Notes under the pieces: model-generated
The model's database searches: none
What the model was told of the DNA's origin: nothing
Seen by the model: the letters and a program-made list of their open reading frames with translations, nothing else
Origin: Clostridium beijerinckii
GTDB taxonomy: Bacteria > Bacillota > Clostridia > Clostridiales > Clostridiaceae
Reading direction: 5' to 3'
Assembly (NCBI GenBank): GCA_003129525.1
Contig: CP029329.1
Span: 3,208,501 to 3,272,500 of the forward strand
Length of the DNA: 64,000 nt
Shown here: piece after piece, positions 44,202 to 52,078 of the stretch
How positions within the stretch are numbered: position 1 is the first letter of the stretch
Layout of the letters: every line of letters starts with the position of its first letter
Made by a program: the position numbers and the translations under genes

Positions 44202-44857
44202 TATCTATCACCTCTTTGCAAATCAGGAATACTAATAACTCCGTCTTTCATTGTAGGTCTAAAAAAGATTGGAAGAGAATCATTTTTAAAATCTATATCC
44301 CATAACATATAGCCTAAATCTTTTTCTGAATTTATATAAAAACTTTCCTCTTGAATTTCATCTGCTAATTGAAATTGAGCTGGAAACTCCCTACATCCTA
44401 AGTATGGTCTATGAAAACATTGACCTTTTTTAGTTCTTCTTAAAGCTATGTTATAATGTTTTTCAACTGTATCTGATTCTCCAACTTCACTTGTTAATTC
44501 AAAGTGAGCAGTAATATAATAACAAACATCCTTCAATACCATAGCACCTCTTTGTACTATATCTTTTGTGCTCTGATAAAGATTAACATCTTTGCTTCCT
44601 AAGTACGCTCTTTTTACTGTATTTGACGATATTACTCCTGATAATTCATTTCTTTTTATATTCTCAAATTTTATAGGGTTTATAATTTTAACTTCATCAA
44701 TTACCCATCTTATAGCAGGTTTCCAATATATGGCTTCTAGTATTCCTCTTGCTGCTGATGGAGTTATAACATCATAACTAACTCTTTCAACCTTCATCTC
44801 TGGCCTGCTAAAGCAAGCATAATCACCCCATATTTTTAATTTAATCCCATATCCCAT
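44201..44857 (-). CDS. cas5c: Type I-C Cas5c (Cas5d), crRNA-processing subunit
   Basis: A 218-residue Cas5 of the I-C type (MGYGIKLKIWGDYACFSRPEMKVERVSYDVITPSAARGILEAIYWKPAIRW). In I-C systems, which lack Cas6, this protein cuts the repeat RNA and stays on the 5' handle. Length is in the normal range for the family. AAAGGAGGATTGGC before the ATG is intact, but an IS4 element now lies only 29 bp upstream, so transcription from the cas3 side may be interrupted. Confidence 0.96.
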   Translation of the reverse strand: MGYGIKLKIWGDYACFSRPEMKVERVSYDVITPSAARGILEAIYWKPAIRWVIDEVKIINPIKFENIKRNELSGVISSNTVKRAYLGSKDVNLYQSTKDIVQRGAMVLKDVCYYITAHFELTSEVGESDTVEKHYNIALRRTKKGQCFHRPYLGCREFPAQFQLADEIQEESFYINSEKDLGYMLWDIDFKNDSLPIFFRPTMKDGVISIPDLQRGDR

Positions 44858-44873
44858 GCCAATCCTCCTTTAG

Positions 44874-44885
44874 AACTATTACCTT
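44874..44885. repeat. 12-bp target duplication, left copy
   Basis: AACTATTACCTT, repeated at 46639-46650 on the other side of the IS4 element. Removing the element and one copy leaves about 80 bp between cas3 and cas5c. Confidence 0.85.
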
Positions 44886-46638
44886 TAGTTGCTTGCGGAA
44901 TTCCGCAAGCATTGATTTACCTAACTTTTTTCAAGTTAGGTATTTATATTTTCCTCCAGTATGTCAAAATATTAATAACAACAAAAATAAAAAACAAATG
45001 GAGGTAAAATAACATGTTTTCACTTAATAAAATTAAGCAATTAAATTTGTTTGATCAAGTTTCCGAATTAAACTATCTTTCAACTAAACAACCAGTAGGT
45101 TTTTTAAACTTACTTTCTGATAATTTCGACCTGGAAAGTTTTATTCCAGAATCCTTCTCAAATCACTATTACTCTACATTAGGCCGGGATAGAGATTATA
45201 AATTATCTTCAATATTATCTGCACTAATACTAATGCAAATATTTCATATTCCTACTAATGTTTTATTACATCTTTTTCTTATATTTTCTACTGAAATAAG
45301 AGAATTCTGCGGATTCTATGATTCTGTTCCTGCTGAATCATACTTTAGTAGATTTAAAACCGATTTTGAAAAAGATATAGCAGATTTATTTAATTCTTTA
45401 GTTCCTAATGTAATTGATATTTGTAACGAATTTAATCTTTCATTGCCGGATAATTCACCCTATAAAGACCGTAATTCTATGCTTATATATGATACTTCTG
45501 GCTTAAAGCCAAAAGTTAAAGAAAACAATCCTAAGACCCTTGTTTCTGAAATTAATAAGCAAAAATCGTACGCGAAAGCCATTAAGAAGAAAGATTACAA
45601 TGCATACGCTGCGGCATATAAAAACATGCCTAAATTTTCAGAAGCTAATCCTAGTATAAAATTAGATTTTGTTAATGGTCATTTTGGATATTTTTATAAA
45701 TTTGGTATTTTAACTAACGGATTAGGAATTCCACTTGGAATAAACTTCTTTGATGAAAACTTTTATTCTTCTGTAAAACAAGAATTTGAAACTCCTGAAG
45801 AACAAAAATATGCTTATGATAATGCTTCATTAAAATCAGTTGTTAAGCCATTTATAAATAATCTAAAATCAAAAACTAATTTTCAATTTAAAACTTTTTT
45901 AGGTGATTCAGAATTTGATAGTTATGAAAATTTCGGACTTTTAAAACAACTTAATTTTCAAAAAGTATTTATTCCCTTAAACTCTCGTAATCAAAAAAAT
46001 ACTAAAATTAATGATTTAGAATTTAATACATCGGGAATTCCATTATGTCCGCTAACCAAAGAACAATTTAAATCAGAAGGTAGTTGTGGTGGTAAAAACC
46101 GAAGCGTACGCTATAAATTCACCTGTCCTAAATCTTATAGGGATAAGAAAGGCAAATGCTATCTTACATGTGAAACTCCATGTACTGATAATAAAAGTGG
46201 TCGAATGACTTACGTCTATCCGGATAAAGATTTCAGACTTTATCCAGGTATACAAAGGAATTCCGATGAATGGGCTAAAACTTACAAAATACGTACTATT
46301 ATTGAAAGAGAAATATCTTGTTTTAAGTTTAATCCTTGCATACAGTCACCCAATACAGTAAATACAACCACTATGCGCTCTGACCTTTATTTAACAGCTA
46401 TATCAAAACTAATAAACGTTATATTGTCTCATTCTCTAAATAACCCCGAATATATTAGGAGCATTAGAAAACTTATTGCAATTGCAGCTTAATAACATAT
46501 CCACAAATCAAAATATATTTTTATGATTTTTTAAACCTTTTATTAAAGGTTTTATTGTTATGCTCTTTTTTATGTGGATATGATCTTAATTTTAAAAAAT
46601 TATCCACAGATTTTATTTTTCTATTTTGCAATCAACTA
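44886..46638 (+). mobile_element. IS4-family element between cas3 and cas5c
   Basis: A 1753-bp element. Left end TAGTTGCTTGCGGAAT, complement of right end TAGTTGATTGCAAAAT: terminal repeats of the form TAGTTGnTTGCnnAAT. A 12-bp direct repeat AACTATTACCTT flanks it (44874-44885 and 46639-46650), as expected for the target duplication of the IS231-like branch of IS4. A 22-bp perfect palindrome (44890-44911) and a second hairpin (CCTAACTT/AAGTTAGG, near 44930-44950) lie between the left end and the transposase gene. Confidence 0.9.
45014..46492 (+). CDS. IS4-family transposase
   Basis: A 492-residue DDE transposase (MFSLNKIKQLNLFDQVSELN) with AAATGGAGG upstream. The decisive mark is the exact IS4 signature Y-x2-R-x3-E-x6-K, seen as YKIRTIIEREISCFK near the C-terminus. 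The second aspartate is probably in TFLGDSEFDSY, and the first in MLIYDTSGLKPK. Cysteines (CPLTKEQF, CPKSYRDKKGKCYLTCETPC) form a zinc-ribbon-like insert. Full length with intact motifs. It is transcribed against the cas operon. Confidence 0.88.
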   Translation: MFSLNKIKQLNLFDQVSELNYLSTKQPVGFLNLLSDNFDLESFIPESFSNHYYSTLGRDRDYKLSSILSALILMQIFHIPTNVLLHLFLIFSTEIREFCGFYDSVPAESYFSRFKTDFEKDIADLFNSLVPNVIDICNEFNLSLPDNSPYKDRNSMLIYDTSGLKPKVKENNPKTLVSEINKQKSYAKAIKKKDYNAYAAAYKNMPKFSEANPSIKLDFVNGHFGYFYKFGILTNGLGIPLGINFFDENFYSSVKQEFETPEEQKYAYDNASLKSVVKPFINNLKSKTNFQFKTFLGDSEFDSYENFGLLKQLNFQKVFIPLNSRNQKNTKINDLEFNTSGIPLCPLTKEQFKSEGSCGGKNRSVRYKFTCPKSYRDKKGKCYLTCETPCTDNKSGRMTYVYPDKDFRLYPGIQRNSDEWAKTYKIRTIIEREISCFKFNPCIQSPNTVNTTTMRSDLYLTAISKLINVILSHSLNNPEYIRSIRKLIAIAA

Positions 46639-46650
46639 AACTATTACCTT
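46639..46650. repeat. 12-bp target duplication, right copy
   Basis: AACTATTACCTT, identical to 44874-44885; marks the right insertion border of the IS4 element. Confidence 0.85.
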
Positions 46651-46704
46651 AAGTCATATTTTTTAATAACTATTTAGCATCCTAGTTTGTCTAATCTCAT
46701 ATAT

Positions 46705-48879
46705 CTAAATCATTAACATTTCCTGATTTTTTAAACATAAACCTAGATTTTCATCATAAAACCCTTCTTTGTACGCTAACACCATAAATTGATTATTAAT
46801 ATTTATTATTGCACCTTCAGAAGTTAATTCATTTAATTTATTTTTATGAATACTAATTGTATATTTTTGCAGTTTACGTGCAATGCTATTTGGATGTTCT
46901 GTGTATTTTAAGCTTTCAATTAGACTACTTACGTCATCATTATAAGGAATTATTAAGCTCTCCGTTTCATCTATAAGTTTATAATCTTTAGCCGTCTTTT
47001 CAAATGAAAATGCTAATTCATTAGCTCTTTCTTCAAAATTATCCATAATATTTTGTGTATCTAATCTATCTTTTTCCGTATCATATAATAACTTAAAATA
47101 GCTTGAAATAGCTTCTAGCGATAATGGATCTTCAAATTTTTCTAATATCTGTCTCCCACAATCAGCAGTTCTGCTTTGATACATAATTGCTTTTCCATAA
47201 TCTTCTGTAGACTCAAAAACATAAACCTGTCCTGAATCAGCTTCCCCTTCTCTATTGCATCTGCCAGCTGCTTGTGCAATAGAATCTATTCCTGAAAGTG
47301 ACCTGTATACCACTGGTAAACTTATGTCAACTCCACATTCAATTAATTGAGTTGATATTATTTTGCAAGATTCATCGTTCTTTAATTTTCTCTTTATTTC
47401 CTTCAAGAGTTCACTTCTATGTGCTGGACACATATTTGCACTTAAATGAAATAAGTTATTCTTATCTGCTTTTTCATATAACTTTTCAGCATGTTTTCTA
47501 GTATTAACTACTACCAAAACTCTTTCTAAATTATCAATCTTTTCTACTAAGTTCTCATCGCTTATCTTACCTAAATAATTAACTTTGACTCTTTTAAGTG
47601 CATCATATAACTTTTCAGGCTCTGCTATTATTTCCTTTGGTTTTTCCTTTAATATATCCTCTGGAAATTCTGGCTTTGTAGCAGTTGTTAACACTACACT
47701 TGTATTATAATTATCAACTAGCTCAGTTAATGCATTAAGGGTTGGTTTTAGAAACTTAGTAGGCATCATCTGAGCTTCATCTATTATTACAATACTATTG
47801 GACATGTTATGGATTTTTCTACATCTTGAGCTTTTATTTGCAAATAAAGATTCAAAAAATTGAACATTCGTAGTCACTATAATAGGAACATCCCAATTTT
47901 CTGAAGCATATTTCAATTTTTCTAATGTATATTTTAAATTTTTAGAACTACTACTAAAAGCAGAATCAATATCATTTTCAACTTCACTAAAATCAAAATT
48001 ACTGTGATGCTCAAGTACATTTTCGGCTCCAAAAATATCTTTATATTGTTTAGCATTTTGTTCAATAATGCTAGTATAAGGAATTACACATATTATCTTT
48101 TTTAAATTGTTATGTTTAAGATGCTTTAGTGCAAATGCCATTGAAGATAAAGTTTTCCCTCCACCAGTTGGAACTGTTAAAGAAAATAAATTAATGCCTT
48201 GACTTCCTGACTTTATACAATCTTCATATATTTCCTGCCTATATGAATTTATTTTACTCTTGCTAGAATTCTTATTTTTTCCTTCCATGTATGATTCAAA
48301 TAACTCATTTAATTTAGAAAATTCTTCATTGCCTTTTCTTTTATTACTCGCTTCTATATTCATAAATTCTTCAGTATCTAAAAAATCTGCATCTACTAAA
48401 CAGGAATATAACATTCTTATATAAAATCCCAAAGTAAAACCCTTATGCTCTTTTATTTTTTTAGGTAATTCCATACTTAATTGCTTAAGATCAACGTTTA
48501 TATTCTTCACTTCAACTTCATACTCTGGAATTTCCTTATTAAAACGTAATTTTAATCCACTTTCTTCTGAACCATAATTCATTAATCCAGAATGATGACC
48601 ACAAATTATATATCCTAATAATCTCTTAAATGACTCTCCATATAACTTTCCAGCTTCTATAGCTCCTGCTGTAGAATGATCAACTTTAGGTCCATTATTT
48701 AATAGTCTATCTTGAAATTCCTTGCTGCATTTGCCAATATCATGTAGTATTCCACAAACATATGCAGTATTTTCAGCCTCAAAATCTTTCGCAAAATCCC
48801 TCGATAATTTAGCTACATTTTCTAAATGATCAGTTACTGTTTGATATTTACCATTTTCATCTACATGTGCATAATTCAA
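46705..48879 (-). CDS. cas3: CRISPR-associated helicase-nuclease Cas3 (HD + DExH)
   Basis: A 724-residue Cas3. The N-terminal HD nuclease shows VCGILHDIGKCSKEFQ, DHSTAGA and CGHHSGLMNYG. The superfamily-2 helicase has Walker A VPTGGGKTLSSMAFA, DEAQ box (IVIIDEAQMM), ATKPEFP, and motifs V-VI STQLIECGVDISLP and QAAGRCNREG. Cas3 is recruited by Cascade to R-loops and degrades the target strand. Length and motifs are complete. As first gene of the original operon it has its own promoter, but the IS4 element now lies between it and the other cas genes. Confidence 0.96.
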   Translation of the reverse strand: MNYAHVDENGKYQTVTDHLENVAKLSRDFAKDFEAENTAYVCGILHDIGKCSKEFQDRLLNNGPKVDHSTAGAIEAGKLYGESFKRLLGYIICGHHSGLMNYGSEESGLKLRFNKEIPEYEVEVKNINVDLKQLSMELPKKIKEHKGFTLGFYIRMLYSCLVDADFLDTEEFMNIEASNKRKGNEEFSKLNELFESYMEGKNKNSSKSKINSYRQEIYEDCIKSGSQGINLFSLTVPTGGGKTLSSMAFALKHLKHNNLKKIICVIPYTSIIEQNAKQYKDIFGAENVLEHHSNFDFSEVENDIDSAFSSSSKNLKYTLEKLKYASENWDVPIIVTTNVQFFESLFANKSSRCRKIHNMSNSIVIIDEAQMMPTKFLKPTLNALTELVDNYNTSVVLTTATKPEFPEDILKEKPKEIIAEPEKLYDALKRVKVNYLGKISDENLVEKIDNLERVLVVVNTRKHAEKLYEKADKNNLFHLSANMCPAHRSELLKEIKRKLKNDESCKIISTQLIECGVDISLPVVYRSLSGIDSIAQAAGRCNREGEADSGQVYVFESTEDYGKAIMYQSRTADCGRQILEKFEDPLSLEAISSYFKLLYDTEKDRLDTQNIMDNFEERANELAFSFEKTAKDYKLIDETESLIIPYNDDVSSLIESLKYTEHPNSIARKLQKYTISIHKNKLNELTSEGAIININNQFMVLAYKEGFYDENLGLCLKNQEMLMI

Positions 48880-49078
48880 AAATTATCATCTTCTTTCAAA
48901 TTATATATTTAAATACATTATATTACATATATTCTACAAAAATATTTAATTTCCTTTATTTTCACAAGTATTCTTTACATATATATATGAAACATTTAAT
49001 TCCACCTAGTTTTTATGTACTCTAGTAAGTTCACTCAGTTCGCAATAGTTGACTATCACCACCCTATACATTTATAGC
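48880..49078. other. cas promoter region
   Basis: About 200 bp upstream of cas3, AT-rich. It should contain the cas operon promoter. No further feature recognised. Confidence 0.35.
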
Positions 49079-49335
49079 TTACCGTTCTAACTTACAATTA
49101 TTTTCAAGCATAAAACTAATTGCTTCATTAAATTGACTGTCCTACAATTTTATTAGTTTATGACAATCATTATCTGTAATATTTTTAGAATAATGATACT
49201 ATTCTTTTAAAGTACCCATATCCATTTTATAAGCTTTAAAATCTACTCCTGTTTGTTACTTTAAATGTTCCAATGTATAAAATCCACCAGCATCTATATA
49301 ACCAAAATGGTAAAAAAGAATCTTTGGGTTTTGCA
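49079..49335 (-). pseudogene. Decayed C-terminal fragment resembling Wadjet JetD (DUF2220 Toprim)
   Basis: One minus-strand frame can be read across three in-frame stop codons: NPKILFYHFGYIDAGGFYTL, EHLK-stop-QTGVDFKAYKMD, MGTLKE-stop, YHYSKNITDNDCHKLIKL-stop, DSQFNEAISFMLENNCKLER. The order GxIDxGGFxxLxHL, then TGxxFxxYxMDxxTL, then LEN-x-LE is that of the Toprim domain of JetD, the nuclease subunit of Wadjet (JetABCD) plasmid-defence systems. The usual acidic residue in GDID is a tyrosine here. The 5' part is missing, cut at about 49335 where a transposase remnant begins. Assignment is by pattern only, so moderate. Confidence 0.45.
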
Positions 49336-49385
49336 AGACCACTGAAAAACTATTGTTTTTCAGTGCCTACTTTTAAAATCATATC

Positions 49386-49431
49386 AAAATAGCACCAATA
49401 AAATTTATTTTAATTTTATTGGTGCTATTTT
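49386..49431 (-). terminator. Strong hairpin downstream of the transposase remnant
   Basis: A stem of about 20 bp (AAAATAGCACCAATAAAATT and complement) with a 6-nt loop and T-run, placed behind the transposase fragment on the minus strand. A second hairpin (CACTGAAAAAC/GTTTTTCAGTG) at 49339-49365 marks the probable element border. Confidence 0.7.
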
Positions 49432-49456
49432 TAGAATATTTAAGTGAATTTGGAGT

Positions 49457-50270
49457 CTATTTTTGCTCTATTAGTTTCATTATTCTTTTTAAATTTACAG
49501 TAAATATAGCTACTGCCCCTTGCATTTGCATGCCAACCAGACCTGAAGATGATGCAACATCATACCCATGTCTATGTTTTAACTCACTATTTTTTGCTTC
49601 AATTTTATAAGGTTCCTTAGATTTGTCTTTAAAATATTCACTTTTTTCAAAGTTCATTTGATCTTTATGTATATCACTTTTTATTGTTACAGAATAAGTT
49701 TTACTTTTTGATCCCTCTTTATAGCAACCATCTTTATGAGAACAAAGTTTACATTTTTCTACATCAAGATAATAAGTATATGTTTGGTTTGTGCTTATAT
49801 TCTTCTTTCCTTGACGTGCTTTACGAACGGCCATATGGCCTGACTTGCATACATACATTCCAGCATCCTTATTAAATTCAAATTCATCTTCTTTTTTTCG
49901 GAATCCTTGCGTTACAGAAGGATTTAATTTTGCTACAAGTTTTATTTCATTCTCATTTGCGAGCGTTATATTGCCTTTTTCAGAATATGCAGAATCTCCA
50001 ATAATTGTATCAATTTCAAATCCTGTTTCTTTAGTCTTATTGACTAATGTTTCTAGCTCTTTACCATCATTTTTTTCACCAGTTGTAATAGTTGCTGCTG
50101 TAATAATTCTTTCTTCAGTCATTGCTATATGTGTTTTATATCCAAAGAATGATGAATCAGCAGTTTTATGTCCGATTTTAGCATCCGCATCGGATGAAAT
50201 TTGAAGATGTTCAATATCATCCTCTAATATCTCATTTAATAAATTTAATTTTTCTTTAACCTTAGGATAT
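49457..50270 (-). pseudogene. IS1182-family transposase remnant (C-terminal half)
   Basis: The longest frame from an ATG encodes 221 residues (MTEERIITAATITTGEKNDGKELETLVNKT, DTIIGDSAYSEKGNI, CKSGHMAVRKARQ, CSHKDGCYKEGSKSK, SSGLVGMQMQGAVAIFTVNLKRIMKL). Upstream the frame continues without a start (DDIEHLQISSDADAKIGHKTADSSFFGYKTHIA) to an in-frame TGA at about 50270. The family needs about 480-560 residues, so the N-terminal half with the first catalytic aspartate is missing. It belongs to a third IS1182 subgroup, different from the two intact ones here. Confidence 0.8.
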
Positions 50271-50575
50271 CAAGCTATTTGTTCATTCTTTTCTATTACA
50301 TTAATTATTTTTTTGCACCCTCTTCTAAAAGTTAAGGTCCAAAAGTGATGCTCCAAATTTCATATTTGGTCAGCAGAACTTTCTCTGTGAGCATTTTACA
50401 TTTGGATACTTGAACTTCCACAAATACATTAAAGCTACACCCCTAAAAATCTTTAATAATTTTCTCTTCTAATAAAGAACATCCAAGCCTCTTATTTAAA
50501 GTAGAATTTTTAATTCAACGCCCTCTAAACCCACACTTTTGGTAAGTTGAATAAATGCTTTTGATTTTTAACTGT
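50271..50575. other. Degenerate region upstream of the transposase remnant
   Basis: About 300 bp with no open frame of note; probably decayed IS sequence on the left and promoter-like AT-rich DNA on the right. Confidence 0.3.
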
Positions 50576-50735
50576 GCATATTCTGAAGAATATATATGGT
50601 AATATGGTTTAGAATATATATTCTAATATTCTTCAGAATATTTATGGTTAATAAGTTCTTGGTTGTGCTAACGCACTTTTTCTTATGTACATATTTATTC
50701 TGTACCATATTAGAATATATACTTTTTAATCATAT
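50576..50735. repeat. AT-rich palindromic repeat element, copy B
   Basis: Begins GCATATTCTGAAGAATATAT and ends with TAGAATATATACTTTTTAAT, as does copy A at 8853-8968. Internally it has ATATTCTAATATTCTTCAG and a region absent from copy A with a hairpin (GTTGTGCTAACGCAC). Both copies precede small genes on the plus strand. Confidence 0.55.
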
Positions 50736-50889
50736 ATCCCCATTAAGAATACTAGTAAAGGAGATATATTTATGGCTAAGAAAAAAAACACCTAAATCAG
50801 AGTAATACTCCATTCTAAATAATTATTAATTTATAACTATGAAATAATTATCTTGAGTCCATATATCCTTAACAGGAGGTGATAAATTT

Positions 50890-51090
50890 ATGGAAGTAAA
50901 TGAATTAATTAACCTTATAGTAAATAACGGTTTTGCTGTAGCTGTTGCGGCATATTTGCTTATTCGCTTAGAGAAACAAATTAATAGTCTATCAGGTTCG
51001 ATTAACAAATTAAATACCATAATATCAACAAAGCTTGGAGTTGTTATAGATGCAGATAGCTCTAGTGATGATTCTCACATGGTGGCGTGA
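50890..51090 (+). CDS. YvrJ-family small membrane protein
   Basis: A 66-residue protein: MEVNELINLIVNNGFAVAVAAYLLIRLEKQINSLSGSINKLNTII. One membrane helix (about 12-28) followed by an amphipathic charged helix is the YvrJ family layout. The function is unknown; such genes often sit with DUF1659 and DUF2922 genes, which occur here only at 57.7-58.1 kb. AACAGGAGGTG precedes the ATG. A ten-codon frame just upstream (ATG at 50772) breaks in an A8 run and is probably not functional. Confidence 0.8.
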   Translation: MEVNELINLIVNNGFAVAVAAYLLIRLEKQINSLSGSINKLNTIISTKLGVVIDADSSSDDSHMVA

Positions 51091-51211
51091 GGAAAGGCAA
51101 TAAACAGTAAAATTTGTCTAACTTTTGGAGTTAAGATCAAATTTAATGTTTATTGCCTTTAAATATTTATCCGATAGCTAGCATCAGTTTCACTTTATTA
51201 TACGTAAGTTA

Positions 51212-51910
51212 TTATTCTATAATCTGTTCATTAATAACTCTGAAATTTATTTCTGCAAAATCTCCACATATGCTTACAAACATTGTATTTAATATTGCTC
51301 TAAAATCATTTATGGATATATTTTTTAAATGTTTATTGATGAATAGTATATTATTAACTTTATACTGTCCACAACTACTATCTATATAATTGTAATCATT
51401 AAAATATTTATTAAATCTTTGATCGTTTACATTATGAGAATCTATATTTCCTAATGTTTCTAAAGCTTTAACCGTTTTGAAACGCAATGCAGCATTATTA
51501 AATCTAGCTTCTAACATAAATAAAGTTTTATATTCTTCCTTAGATTTATGAAAATTCCTACGTGCTACTAATACATTTAGATTGTTATTCAACTCTAAAT
51601 CTTTTTCATGTATTATTTCCTTTTTGTCAATGTCATAATTTTCTCTTGCGCCAATTAATTGCAAAATTTTTTCTGTAAAACTTGGTCCTGTTCCTGAATA
51701 TCCACAATTGGCATCAATCCAAAACTCATTTTCTTTATCATCTATTAATATTAGATGATAATATTGTTTATACTCATCTTCAATTTCAAAATATGGATCA
51801 GTATCATTACGAAATGCTTTGAATTCTTTAATATTTCCCATTTTTCCAATCATAGCTTTTACATAGTCATAAGCTTCATATGTTCCCAATGTTCCTGATT
51901 TATAGATCAT
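51212..51910 (-). CDS. Hypothetical cytoplasmic protein
   Basis: A 232-residue protein starting MIYKSGTLGTYEAYDYVKAMIGKMGNI. It has a small acidic N-terminal domain with YYHLILIDDKENEFWIDANCGYSGTGPSFTEKILQLIGA, then a second half ending ISICGDFAEINFRVINEQIIE. No signal, no membrane helix, no recognised motif. The ATG at 51910 follows GAGGTGAG. The GYSGTGP stretch could be a ligand loop, but this is speculation. Confidence 0.6.
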   Translation of the reverse strand: MIYKSGTLGTYEAYDYVKAMIGKMGNIKEFKAFRNDTDPYFEIEDEYKQYYHLILIDDKENEFWIDANCGYSGTGPSFTEKILQLIGARENYDIDKKEIIHEKDLELNNNLNVLVARRNFHKSKEEYKTLFMLEARFNNAALRFKTVKALETLGNIDSHNVNDQRFNKYFNDYNYIDSSCGQYKVNNILFINKHLKNISINDFRAILNTMFVSICGDFAEINFRVINEQIIE

Positions 51911-52078
51911 AATGCTCACCTCAATATAATATATTAATAAACATAATATTTTATGATTTTAATATTATCAATTAAACAAAATAATCATTTCGTGAATTAA
52001 AATAAAAGACTATTTAAAGCTAAGACTTCAACGTGGTGAAATCTTTAGATTAATTACTTTATCTACAATTAAATCTAA

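Noticed and set aside
47298-47501. Plus-strand frame within cas3
   Set aside because: Antisense to a complete Cas3 with all helicase motifs.
50596-50805. 69-codon hydrophobic frame before the YvrJ gene
   Set aside because: It runs through the AT-rich repeat element, has no ribosome site and ends in the frame-broken ten-codon peptide region.
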